Position numbers and translations under genes: made by a program. Positions 36,119-44,858 of a stretch of 64,000 nt of DNA are shown here, piece after piece (positions within the stretch are counted from its first letter, which is position 1; each line of letters begins with the position of its first letter). The notes below the pieces were generated by a model. The model had not been told where the DNA came from. It saw only the letters and a program-made list of their open reading frames with translations, and ran no database searches. The DNA lies in NCBI GenBank assembly GCA_047974745.1, contig JBKECO010000011.1, positions 62,001 to 126,000 of the forward strand, written 5' to 3'. This DNA is from JBKECO01 sp047974745 (GTDB taxonomy: Bacteria > Bacillota > Clostridia > Lachnospirales > Lachnospiraceae).

Positions 36119-37768
36119 TTATTTTATCTCTGTCACTTCATTTAGTGTAGCATCTTCCTCTATATAAATCAAAGTGATCTGATCGCCCTCCTGATAGGTC
36201 ACGATAGGGATCAGCGCATCATTTGTCAGATCAAGATCGAATATCTTCTCACTCTGCATTAACGAAAGATAATAATGTGTGTCCCCTTCAATGACAACAG
36301 GTGCAATCGTATTGATTGACCCGGTCAGTTCTTTCAGATCAGCATCTTCCCCTGCGTCCAGAATATTATTAGCGTCCATTAGATTCATATAAACTTCCTG
36401 GCACTCATCCACAGTGTCTCCGATTGCAACCAACTGATATTTTTGTACATTGACCATCGCATATTTTTTGACCAGACCCGCTCCGTCTTTGAGCGCCATA
36501 AAGTAGGTTGGCTGACCTGATATATTCAAAAGCAGCGGAAATGTGGACTGATATCCTAGATCCTGTACCTGCCCCTCAGCGGAAGACATCGCAGAATCCT
36601 CGATCGCACCCTCTACAACATAATAATTTGTTTCCATGGTACGCTGATTCATCAGAACAAAACCAACATTAGACTGATCACTTCCCAGGGACGTAACACC
36701 TGTATAGACCCAGACATCATCATCCTGGGCGATATAATTGTATCCGTTTGTAGCCTGCAGGCAATCCTTTTGTCCCAGAATACTGTTGAAATATCCGTTC
36801 TGCAGCACACCATAGTAATCAAAAAGCTCTGTTAAAAGCTCCGCAGAATATACTTTATCTACCCATGTAGGAACTTCAGATACATCATAATCCGTACATT
36901 CTCCTGTAATTGCATTGCATAAGATGACACGCCCCACTGTCTGTCCACCGAAGAGACCAATATTGAATTTCTTAACCGGTACGACCCAGTATGGAACCCC
37001 ATCATCTTTCACTTCGAAGAAAATTTCATCATCAAAGATGGCTGTTGGATATTTGAAACGAAGGTGTCTGTAGATATAGCGGTTCAAATACTCCGATTTC
37101 GAATATTTGATTCCCTGGCCTTCTGGCAGCTTGACCACCTCCACATCCTGTGTCGCCATATCGATCATCATATAGGCTGGAATTCCTTCCGAGCGATTCG
37201 TCAGCCATTTGATGAAGCTGGCATATCGGAGCGGAGAAACACGAACCGGCTTACCCTGATAGTTAATCTGCGTATAATCAGATTCCACCTCGAACTGTGA
37301 GACCATCTCTACCATACTTCCCATTTTTCTATCGCCCAGTAGCTCTGCAGATCCCTTGTCCAGTATTGGGATCTCGTTGAAATCAGCTTCCTCTATATCT
37401 GTAGCAAAATTTCCAGTCTCGACTGTCAAAAGCTGACTGTAATTTGAGGCATTGATAATTGGTGATGACAAAAATGATCCAACGATAAAAATCACCAGCA
37501 CAACCACAAATGCTGCTGTTCCAGCCATAATACCCTTCGATTTTTTCATTTTTCCCAGCACGCTCGGCTGCAGACCGTTCTTACTAATATCGTAGCGAAA
37601 TGTGCGAACAGCATAAATCACTGTTACCAGTGCGATCAGAAACAAGACCGCACCCCAGAACCCATGAGCATGTATGTTGATTGCCGGAAGTGCAAAATAG
37701 TAATAAATACCTAATACTAAGATCAATAAAATGACTGTAATTGCAATTCGTGTACCCTTCTTTTTCAT
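36119..37768 (-). CDS. Membrane protein of unknown function
   Basis: A 549-residue protein not recognised as a named family. Three hydrophobic helices lie near residues 8-28, 36-55 and 78-101, and the remaining 440 residues are hydrophilic, rich in Asp and beta-strand-like segments, and probably outside the cell. The only Cys residues sit in CNAITGEC, CLQATN and DECQEV; there is no catalytic signature that I can name. Repeated short segments with tyrosine (YFNSILGQ, YNYIAQDDDVWVYTG) suggest a beta-propeller- or repeat-like fold. It may be co-transcribed with the RNA methyltransferase-like gene 20 bases upstream. Confidence 0.7.
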   Translation of the reverse strand: MKKKGTRIAITVILLILVLGIYYYFALPAINIHAHGFWGAVLFLIALVTVIYAVRTFRYDISKNGLQPSVLGKMKKSKGIMAGTAAFVVVLVIFIVGSFLSSPIINASNYSQLLTVETGNFATDIEEADFNEIPILDKGSAELLGDRKMGSMVEMVSQFEVESDYTQINYQGKPVRVSPLRYASFIKWLTNRSEGIPAYMMIDMATQDVEVVKLPEGQGIKYSKSEYLNRYIYRHLRFKYPTAIFDDEIFFEVKDDGVPYWVVPVKKFNIGLFGGQTVGRVILCNAITGECTDYDVSEVPTWVDKVYSAELLTELFDYYGVLQNGYFNSILGQKDCLQATNGYNYIAQDDDVWVYTGVTSLGSDQSNVGFVLMNQRTMETNYYVVEGAIEDSAMSSAEGQVQDLGYQSTFPLLLNISGQPTYFMALKDGAGLVKKYAMVNVQKYQLVAIGDTVDECQEVYMNLMDANNILDAGEDADLKELTGSINTIAPVVIEGDTHYYLSLMQSEKIFDLDLTNDALIPIVTYQEGDQITLIYIEEDATLNEVTEIK

Positions 37769-37788
37769 ATCTTCTCCATGATTTCTCT

Positions 37789-39279
37789 TTATTTCAAGCC
37801 AATGATATAAAGGTTGTGATGATCCTTTTTAAAGATTTCATATTCTTTTCGCAGTATAAAATCTCTATTGAGTCTCAATTGTTTTTTTATAAATCCTTCT
37901 TCATTTGAAAAAAGGATTACATTACCGCCGGGTTTGAGAATTTCTCGTGCCTTTTCAAAGAAATTCTGATAAAAAGCATCCAGCTCTTCTTTTGATTTAC
38001 GTCCTCTGACCGGCATATTTGTTACTATTTCATCAAAATGGTGACTATGCTTAAATTCAAAAAAGTTTCGATTGATAAAATTAACATTCAGTCCAGCAAT
38101 TTCCATATTTTCTCTGCCCAGCTCAATGGCATCACCGAACACATCAATACCATACATATCACTTGCTTTTGTATTGAAAAATCTTTCTGCCAGCATAGTT
38201 CCAACACCACAAAAGGGGTCGATAATATTCGACTGTTCCCGCAGATACGGCTTCGCCAGTTCCATGATCAGTGCAGCACTCGACGGATGTATCGAAGCTG
38301 CGATCGAATTCTTACGATAGGAAAAGCGTTCCATTGGTATCGTCATCATTTTCAGCAGGACTGCAATTTTGCCATCTCTGTCTGCGAGGATCCGAATTTC
38401 AAATTCATAATTTCCAGTTGAGTTTATTAGCTCTCTTCCCGACATTTCCTCTAGAAGGATCCCAAGCTTTTTCGAAAATCTGCTTCGATCTGTCAGATCC
38501 AGCCTGCTTCTGACCTCAAGGCGAAAGCTGTATGGGCCCTCCTCCTTGTGACAGTTCTTAATGAGGGATAGCAGGTTTGATTCTAGTATCGCCTTCCCGA
38601 TCATTTCCTCTGAATCCGTTATATAATGTGCCGTGGAAAACCGAATCGGAAACAGCAATTCTCGAAATGTTCTGATTTTCAACACGGATTTCAGACCGTC
38701 TACAACGGCAGTAACTCCGATTGTATTGGATGACTTCTTTTGCGCTTGGATTTGTGACAGCGTAATGTCCTGATGACCGGGAATGGTCGTCAGCAAAATT
38801 AAATGCCTTTGATCAAATCCTATAAAGGTATGATTTCGTTCTGTCTCATTTTTTGAAAGTATGCGTTCGAGTGCTCTCAATTCCTCTGTCACATGCTTTT
38901 GTTCCGTTTCTTCTGGATCATATTTGACCAACTGTTCATATTTTTGCCGCAACTGAGGTACATACTCCTTTGCCCCGAGCTTGTCTAGTGCAATCAGATA
39001 ATCCGCTCTGATGAACCGTGTGTTTTCACGGTTATACCTTTCGAAGAGAATGTCCTTTGCTGCCTGCAGCTGCAAATCTCCGATTAATAGCGCAGCATTC
39101 TTTCTCGTTTTTGCATCTTCTAGTTTCAGCATTGAAATAAGAACTTCGATCTCTGACTCCTTTAAATCCTGCAAAAATTCGAGCCTTTGTTCCTCATCTT
39201 TTAATTCAGCCCGCAGCCCGCTCAACGATGTTCGCAGCTCATTCCCCAAAATGATATTTGTCCAGTTTTTACTTATCAT
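37789..39279 (-). CDS. HEAT-repeat protein with C-terminal class I methyltransferase
   Basis: A 496-residue two-part protein. Residues about 30-140 are helical and HEAT-like (LISMLKLEDAKTRKNAALLIGDL). Residues about 320-496 are a class I SAM methyltransferase with motif I NIIDPFCGVGTMLAE and motif II MYGIDVFGDAIELG. Motif IV, usually (D/N)PPY in the Trm11/RlmL/TrmN relatives, reads TNMPVRG. An RNA (guanine-N2 type) target is likely, but the altered motif leaves activity uncertain. The start at 39279 has GAGGGG seven bases upstream; a longer frame extends to 39348 without a site. Confidence 0.78.
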   Translation of the reverse strand: MISKNWTNIILGNELRTSLSGLRAELKDEEQRLEFLQDLKESEIEVLISMLKLEDAKTRKNAALLIGDLQLQAAKDILFERYNRENTRFIRADYLIALDKLGAKEYVPQLRQKYEQLVKYDPEETEQKHVTEELRALERILSKNETERNHTFIGFDQRHLILLTTIPGHQDITLSQIQAQKKSSNTIGVTAVVDGLKSVLKIRTFRELLFPIRFSTAHYITDSEEMIGKAILESNLLSLIKNCHKEEGPYSFRLEVRSRLDLTDRSRFSKKLGILLEEMSGRELINSTGNYEFEIRILADRDGKIAVLLKMMTIPMERFSYRKNSIAASIHPSSAALIMELAKPYLREQSNIIDPFCGVGTMLAERFFNTKASDMYGIDVFGDAIELGRENMEIAGLNVNFINRNFFEFKHSHHFDEIVTNMPVRGRKSKEELDAFYQNFFEKAREILKPGGNVILFSNEEGFIKKQLRLNRDFILRKEYEIFKKDHHNLYIIGLK

Positions 39280-39423
39280 GTAGATCCCCTCGTATTTTTG
39301 ATTCATGATTACTAACTTTATACTACTGTATTTTCCATTGTAATGCAAGGAAATCGCAATTCAAAAGCGGGATACTCCTCAGATTTTGTTGTGATATTTT
39401 ACAAATTTTTTACATAATATTTG

Positions 39424-39452
39424 TTGATTTTTCACAATAGCTGTGGTATGCT
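39424..39452 (+). promoter_or_regulatory. Promoter of the 53-codon gene
   Basis: TTGATT at 39424-39429, a 17-base spacer and TATGCT at 39447-39452 form a sigma-A-type promoter 27 bases before the small gene. Confidence 0.6.
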
Positions 39453-39479
39453 GAATAAAACTTGAAGGGAGGACAACCT

Positions 39480-39641
39480 ATGCCAAAGGAAATTATGGAT
39501 GGTCTGCATGGAATAAGCAGCGAATACGATGATTATTGTCTAAAGAAAATGAACGAGAACGAAACACCAATGACTTTTCTGTATTATGTAGCAGATCTGT
39601 ATAAAAAGCCGACGGGTACAATTCTTAAGCAAACTGCTTAG
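39480..39641 (+). CDS. Small protein of 53 residues, unknown function
   Basis: A short gene with every sign of expression: a promoter at 39424-39452, a strong AGGGAGGA ribosome site nine bases before the ATG, and a terminator whose stem begins inside the last codons. The product is soluble, mixed in charge, begins MPKEIMDGLHGISSEYDDY and has one Cys. No signal peptide, membrane helix or known motif is visible. It lies alone between two leftward operons. I do not recognise the family. Confidence 0.65.
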   Translation: MPKEIMDGLHGISSEYDDYCLKKMNENETPMTFLYYVADLYKKPTGTILKQTA

Positions 39642-39659
39642 AATACCCGTCGGTTTTTT
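39609..39659. terminator. Bidirectional terminator of the small gene and the hemL operon
   Basis: CCGACGGGTA (39609-39618) pairs with TACCCGTCGG (39644-39653), with TTCTTAAGC/GCTTAGAA pairing inside. Six T follow on the plus strand, and CTTTTTAT follows on the minus strand, so it ends both the small gene and the heme operon. Confidence 0.85.
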
Positions 39660-40940
39660 CTATTCTATTGAGTTCTTAAAGACAGAAAGTGTCTGATCAA
39701 GCTCCTGATCTGTATGAACCATGGACAAGAACATGGCTTCGAACTGGGACGGTGCCAGATAGATACCACCCTGGATCATTTTTCTCGCATAGACCGCATA
39801 GGCCGATGTATCTGAAGTTTTTGCCGTTCTGTAATCACGCACCTTTTCCTTTGTAAAAAATAAGGTGCCAATGGATCCCAGATGATTGAGTGTCGCATGG
39901 ATTCCAGATTCATGAAGGATAGTTTGAATCTCACCAAAGAACTGATCGGATTTCCTATTTAATGAGGTATAATATTCAGGATTCTTATTTAAGATAGAGA
40001 GAAGTGTATGGCCTGCAGTCATAGCAATTGGATTTCCACTCAAAGTTCCTGCCTGATATACTGCTCCAAGTGGTGCAACCATCTCCATGATCTCTCGTCT
40101 TCCGCCGTATGCTCCCACTGGCATGCCTGCGCCAATGATCTTACCGAAGGTTGTCAGATCTGATTCGACTCCAAAATAGCCCTGAGCTCCCTCTTTTCCC
40201 AAACGAAAACCGGTAATGACCTCATCAAATATCAGGACTGCACCATGTATGGAACACAGGTTACGGAGCAACTGTAAAAATCCCTTCTCCGGAAGCACCA
40301 CACCCATATTGGCAGCTAGCGGTTCTATGATCACTGCTGCGATCTCATTCCCATTATGATAAAAGATCTCTTTTATCATCTCCTCATTGTTATAATCCGC
40401 CGTGATCGTGTCCTGTGCCGCACCACAAGGAACTCCGGCACTGTCAGGAATACCTGCAGTCATAACTCCGGAACCTGCCGCAACAAGAAGACTGTCGGAA
40501 TGCCCATGATAACAACCATTGAATTTCACGATCTTGTCTCGTTTTGTATACCCTCTGGCGGTTCGAACTGCACTCATGACTGCCTCTGTACCAGAATTGA
40601 CCATACGAACCATCTCAATGGAAGGAACCATTTCACAGATCAGTTGTGCCATTCTGACTTCCATTTCCGTGGCAGCGCCAAAGCTGAGTCCTTTCTCAAC
40701 TGCTTTTAAAACCGCTTCTTTGACCTCTTCCTGATTGTGTCCAAGGATCATCGGTCCCCAGGAGCCAATGAAATCTATGTAGCTGTTTCCATCTATGTCA
40801 TACAGTGTTGCCTTATTGGCATGGTCGATCAACGGAGGTGTCATCTGAATCGAGCCAAATGCCCTGACTGGCGAGTTTACGCCACCCGGTATATAGGTCT
40901 CACCCTCATGAAAGATCTTTTCTGATTTTGTCATTTTCAT
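39660..40940 (-). CDS. hemL: Glutamate-1-semialdehyde 2,1-aminomutase
   Basis: A 426-residue PLP enzyme that moves the amino group of glutamate-1-semialdehyde to give 5-aminolevulinate. Typical segments are FIGSWGPMILGHN, NSGTEAVMSAVRTARGYT, the PLP contact FDEVITGFR and the Schiff-base Lys in TTFGKIIGAGMPVGAYGG (about 267). It is the last gene of the leftward operon hemA-sirC-hemC-cobA/hemD-hemB-hemL and works directly after HemA in the C5 route. Confidence 0.96.
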   Translation of the reverse strand: MKMTKSEKIFHEGETYIPGGVNSPVRAFGSIQMTPPLIDHANKATLYDIDGNSYIDFIGSWGPMILGHNQEEVKEAVLKAVEKGLSFGAATEMEVRMAQLICEMVPSIEMVRMVNSGTEAVMSAVRTARGYTKRDKIVKFNGCYHGHSDSLLVAAGSGVMTAGIPDSAGVPCGAAQDTITADYNNEEMIKEIFYHNGNEIAAVIIEPLAANMGVVLPEKGFLQLLRNLCSIHGAVLIFDEVITGFRLGKEGAQGYFGVESDLTTFGKIIGAGMPVGAYGGRREIMEMVAPLGAVYQAGTLSGNPIAMTAGHTLLSILNKNPEYYTSLNRKSDQFFGEIQTILHESGIHATLNHLGSIGTLFFTKEKVRDYRTAKTSDTSAYAVYARKMIQGGIYLAPSQFEAMFLSMVHTDQELDQTLSVFKNSIE

Positions 40941-40962
40941 TTCCCCTTTATTGAATCCGCTT

Positions 40963-41946
40963 TTAACCTATGATTCCCTTATCAATACAAGCCCCGATCT
41001 CCTTTGCAAAATAGGTCAGATAGAGATCTGATCCTGCCCGGAATGCACTGACTGCCGCTTCACACATCATCTGCTGTTCATCCACAAAGCCTGCACTTGC
41101 TGTCGTTTTAATCATGCTGTATTCTCCACTGACACTGTAAGCTGCCACCGGAAGTTGAATAAGATCCTTTACTTCTCGAATAATGTCGCCATATGCCATT
41201 GCCGGCTTGACCATGATGATATCAGCACCTTCCGCCACATCCAGCAGTACTTCCTTAATAGCCTCTCTGCGGTTATGATAATCCATCTGATATGTCTTCC
41301 GATCACCAAAAGAAGGTGCAGATCCTGCAGCCTCACGAAATGGTCCATAAAAGGAAGATGCATATTTTGCCGAATATGCCATGATGGGAGTCTCTAAAAA
41401 TCCACTTTGGTCCAATGCTTTGCGAATCCCCAGAACCCTTGCATCCATCATATCCGACGGAGCTACCATATCTGCCCCTGCCTGGACTTGCGAAACTGCA
41501 ATTCGTTCAAGATAGGTGACTGTTTCATCATTTGCGACCTTTTCGCCTTTTAAGATTCCACAATGACCATGTGATGTATATTCGCACATGCAGGTGTCTG
41601 CGATCCTATAGATTTCCGGGACTGCATTTTTTGACTTCATCAGGGCTTTCTGCACTATACCATCCTCTGCATATGCCATGCTTCCAGTCTCATTTTTTTC
41701 CTTTGGTATTCCAAAAAACATGACATTAGTGATTCCCACGTCTTTTAGCTCGATCAGCTTTTGTTCCATTCTGTCTACGCTGTAGCGATACTGACCCGGC
41801 ATGGATCTGATCTCCTCTTTTACATTTTCACCATCTATGATAAAAATCGGATATATAAGTGCAGATTTATCAAGTCTGGTCTCTCGGACTGTTTTCCTCA
41901 GTCCGGGACTCGTTCTGAGCCTTCTTGGTCTAACAATTAGATCCAT
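40963..41946 (-). CDS. hemB: Porphobilinogen synthase (delta-aminolevulinate dehydratase)
   Basis: A 327-residue enzyme condensing two 5-aminolevulinates to porphobilinogen. The zinc-type cysteine cluster is present in CMCEYTSHGHCG, and the Schiff-base lysines are in MAYSAKYASSFYGPFR and IIMVKPAMAY. The ATG at 41946 has GGGGGGAA just upstream and lies within the last codons of cobA-hemD, a 17-base overlap; the longer frame from 41967 is unlikely. It is placed in pathway order among the heme genes. Confidence 0.96.
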   Translation of the reverse strand: MDLIVRPRRLRTSPGLRKTVRETRLDKSALIYPIFIIDGENVKEEIRSMPGQYRYSVDRMEQKLIELKDVGITNVMFFGIPKEKNETGSMAYAEDGIVQKALMKSKNAVPEIYRIADTCMCEYTSHGHCGILKGEKVANDETVTYLERIAVSQVQAGADMVAPSDMMDARVLGIRKALDQSGFLETPIMAYSAKYASSFYGPFREAAGSAPSFGDRKTYQMDYHNRREAIKEVLLDVAEGADIIMVKPAMAYGDIIREVKDLIQLPVAAYSVSGEYSMIKTTASAGFVDEQQMMCEAAVSAFRAGSDLYLTYFAKEIGACIDKGIIG

Positions 41947-43453
41947 ACTTCCCCCCAGCGTGTTCATTCAAAATGAGTTCTACCAAAGCTTCTATGCTAG
42001 CCTCTTCTGAAACCAGGCACTGCATTCCGGCTTTTCTGGCTTCTGCTGCTGTCATCTCTCCAATACAAAAAGCCTGTATCTTTGAAACATCTGCATTCCT
42101 AGCCTGTGCCAGAAATCCTCTGACCGTTGATGCACTGGTAAATACTGCCTTTGTCAGTCTATTAAGTGCGATCTGTTCTGCCACATCTATCGCTCCAGAT
42201 GATATCGGAAGCGTTGTGTATAGTGGAATATCTGCAACAAAAGCATCACTGCGTTTTCTTATTTCTTCTATGATCAGCGGATTTCCTTCACTCGCACGTG
42301 GTATTAGAACTCTGTTCCCGGAATGGATCATTTCTCCGATCAGCTTCCCGAGCTCTGCTCCATCATACTTATTCGGCATATGATCTGCATAGATTCCATA
42401 ATTTAAAAGTTCATTCTTTGTACCGCTTCCAATTACTGCGTATTTTAAATGCATCAGATTTCGGATATCGATTTGCTCTGTTTTTAAAAATTCAAAAAAG
42501 TAAAGGACTCCGGCTGGAGATGTAAAGACGATCAGATCATAATTCTTTATGTCTTGAACTTCTGTCAGCAGTCTGTTGTTCGGAAGGATCGGTTTCGTTT
42601 GGATACAGGGCAGCTCAACCACCTCAGCTCCATATTCTCGAAGCAGTTCTGCCATTTTCGTACTGCGCTCTCTTGGTCTTGTAAGGTAGTAGCAGTCACC
42701 GTCCAGTTTAAGATGCTGTCTCCATTCGAGCTGTTCGTCATAGGCACATACCTCTCCTACAATCAGGATTCCCGGTGTTTTGATCTCTCTGGTACGGATC
42801 AGTTCCTTCAGATCCTTTAGATTTGCTCGAACTTTTTCCTGCCTTGCAGTTGCTCCGCAACTTACGATCGCTGTGGGTGTATTCGGATCCATGCCAGCCT
42901 TCATCAGACCTTCACTTATATCTCCAATTGCAGATATGCTCATCATAAAGATCAGCGTTCCACCCGCTTTAGTCAGCGCATCAAAATTGATATCCAGCTC
43001 TTCATCCTTTTTCTTATGACCAGTGATAATATGAATCATTGATGCCGCGTCCCGGTGCGTTACCGGGATTCCGGCGTATGCAGGAACGGAAATCGCCGAG
43101 GTCACTCCCGGTATCACTTCGTATGGAATGTTATTTGCAAAAAGCAGTTCCGCCTCTTCTCCGCCTCGTCCGAATAAAAAAGGATCTCCACCCTTTAATC
43201 GTACGACCCGTTTTCCCTGTTGTGCCAGATCCACCAGCAGCTGACTGATATTATCCTGCGTCATTTTATGATTTCCTGCACGTTTTCCAACATCAATTTT
43301 TTCTGCATCCTCTGGTATCAGAGCCAGGATCGCTGTTCCTACCAGGCTGTCATATACCACGACTTCTGCCTGTTCCAGTACTTTTTTGGCCTTTACTGTT
43401 AATAATTCGATATCTGAGGGTCCCGCCCCAGTCAGCCAGACTTTACCTGTCAT
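41930..43453 (-). CDS. cobA-hemD: Fused uroporphyrinogen III methyltransferase/synthase
   Basis: A 507-residue fusion. Residues 1-250 are the SAM-dependent uroporphyrinogen III C-methyltransferase (GAGPSDIELLTVKA, VRLKGGDPFLFGRGGEE, IPVTHRD). Residues about 255-505 are uroporphyrinogen III synthase (two-lobed HemD fold; CIQTKPI, FTSPAGVLYFFE, VFTSASTVRGF). It closes the tetrapyrrole ring and then methylates it towards precorrin-2. This fusion is common in Clostridia. It overlaps hemC by 11 bases and hemB by 17, so the operon is tightly packed. Confidence 0.95.
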   Translation of the reverse strand: MTGKVWLTGAGPSDIELLTVKAKKVLEQAEVVVYDSLVGTAILALIPEDAEKIDVGKRAGNHKMTQDNISQLLVDLAQQGKRVVRLKGGDPFLFGRGGEEAELLFANNIPYEVIPGVTSAISVPAYAGIPVTHRDAASMIHIITGHKKKDEELDINFDALTKAGGTLIFMMSISAIGDISEGLMKAGMDPNTPTAIVSCGATARQEKVRANLKDLKELIRTREIKTPGILIVGEVCAYDEQLEWRQHLKLDGDCYYLTRPRERSTKMAELLREYGAEVVELPCIQTKPILPNNRLLTEVQDIKNYDLIVFTSPAGVLYFFEFLKTEQIDIRNLMHLKYAVIGSGTKNELLNYGIYADHMPNKYDGAELGKLIGEMIHSGNRVLIPRASEGNPLIIEEIRKRSDAFVADIPLYTTLPISSGAIDVAEQIALNRLTKAVFTSASTVRGFLAQARNADVSKIQAFCIGEMTAAEARKAGMQCLVSEEASIEALVELILNEHAGGKYGSNC

Positions 43454-44336
43454 GATTGTTTTCCCTCATTTCTTTTGCAAGCTGTGATCCCAGTTCCTGT
43501 GCTGAGTCCTGATCGTTTTCTCCCAGGACGGTACGTTTCTCATACGTATCCGTACCTTCATTATAATAGAGACCGGTCAATTGGATCTGATTCCCCAGTA
43601 TGACTGCATGCGCTGCCACCGGTGAAGAGCATCCTCCATCCAGTTCCCGAACAAAAGCACGTTCCGCTTGGATACAATTCCAAGTCATTACATCAAAAAA
43701 TCCTGTCATATCCGGGTAGCTCTCGCCAGCCCTTCCCTGTACTGCTAGCACTCCCTGACCTGCTGCAGGAAGCATTTCTTCTACTGTAAAATATCTTGAG
43801 ATCCTGTCTGATAAGCCCAGTCGTTTCAATCCGGCAGCGGCTAGAATCAATGCACTATATTCACCGGAATCCAGTTTTCTCAGCCTGGTCTGTAAGTTTC
43901 CTCTGACCGATCGAATTTCAGCCATCGGATACAATGCCTTCAATTGAAGGATTCTTCTTCTACTCTGACAGCCGATGGGTCTTGACAGATCGATGTGGTC
44001 TGATCCAGCTGGAAGCACCAGAACATCTCTTGGATCCTCTCTTTTTGAAACACCTAACAAGGGCAGATCATCAAGAACCTCCATGGGCAGATCTTTCAGA
44101 CTGTGCACAGACAGATCACTACGTTTATCCAGCAGCGCCAGATCCAGTTCCTTCACAAAAAGTCCTTTGCCGCCTATTTTTTCTAACGGACGATCTAAAA
44201 TCTTATCCCCCGTTGTTTTCATTGTCAGAATCTGTACATCCAGATCAGAATTATTCCCACTCAGATACTCTTTGAGCATATTCGTCTGTACGACAGCCAG
44301 GGTGCTCTCCCTGCTTCCAATTACAATTTTTTTCAT
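43443..44336 (-). CDS. hemC: Hydroxymethylbilane synthase
   Basis: A 297-residue porphobilinogen deaminase that joins four porphobilinogens into hydroxymethylbilane. The start KIVIGSRESTLAVVQTNML, the substrate loop KDLPMEV and the cofactor Cys in LDGGCSSPVAAHA (dipyrromethane attachment) are present. It sits between sirC and cobA-hemD in the heme operon, overlapping the latter by 11 bases. Confidence 0.96.
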   Translation of the reverse strand: MKKIVIGSRESTLAVVQTNMLKEYLSGNNSDLDVQILTMKTTGDKILDRPLEKIGGKGLFVKELDLALLDKRSDLSVHSLKDLPMEVLDDLPLLGVSKREDPRDVLVLPAGSDHIDLSRPIGCQSRRRILQLKALYPMAEIRSVRGNLQTRLRKLDSGEYSALILAAAGLKRLGLSDRISRYFTVEEMLPAAGQGVLAVQGRAGESYPDMTGFFDVMTWNCIQAERAFVRELDGGCSSPVAAHAVILGNQIQLTGLYYNEGTDTYEKRTVLGENDQDSAQELGSQLAKEMRENNHDR

Positions 44337-44360
44337 AAACCCTCTGCCTCATCTTATTGT

Positions 44361-44834
44361 TCACTCGTCCGCTTCAGGGAGATGCTCACGCAGATACTCT
44401 GCTGTTTTTTTCAGATAACTGTGATTCCAGCCATCAGATGTCATTCCGATCGTCAGATGCTCCCGTTCCACCAGAGCAGGAAAATAATAGTCGCATAATT
44501 CGTGGCGGGATGCCACATTGACCGGAATTTCCTTATGCCTTGCTTCCAGACAGACCGCCATATCCACATTTGAATCGTTGGTCGCTGTCAGGACAAAATC
44601 AAAATCCTCCAGAATATCTCCACGTTTGTATGGTCTCTGCTCAGCTGACAGGATGCTCTCTTCATTCTGAATAAGGACTTGCGCCTCTTCACTATATTGT
44701 TCTGCAATGATCCTAATGTCTGCTCCATACCGCAGCAGTGTTTTTATTCTGCGCACTGCAATATTTCCAGCACCGATTACTAGAAATCGCTTATGCTCCA
44801 GATTCAGGAACATAGGGAAAAATTTCTTTTCCAC
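44361..44834 (-). CDS. Precorrin-2 dehydrogenase/sirohydrochlorin ferrochelatase (short form)
   Basis: A 157-residue protein equal to the N-terminal part of CysG (SirC/Met8 type). FPMFLNLEHKRFLVIGAGNIAVRRIKTLL is the dinucleotide-binding start (residues 6-34) and NVASRHELCDYYFPALVERE the active-site region. It oxidises precorrin-2 to sirohydrochlorin; short forms may not insert iron. Its presence points the operon to siroheme or corrinoids rather than protoheme. Confidence 0.9.
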   Translation of the reverse strand: MEKKFFPMFLNLEHKRFLVIGAGNIAVRRIKTLLRYGADIRIIAEQYSEEAQVLIQNEESILSAEQRPYKRGDILEDFDFVLTATNDSNVDMAVCLEARHKEIPVNVASRHELCDYYFPALVEREHLTIGMTSDGWNHSYLKKTAEYLREHLPEADE

Positions 44835-44858
44835 TCTATTCTCCTCCTACTCGCCCGT

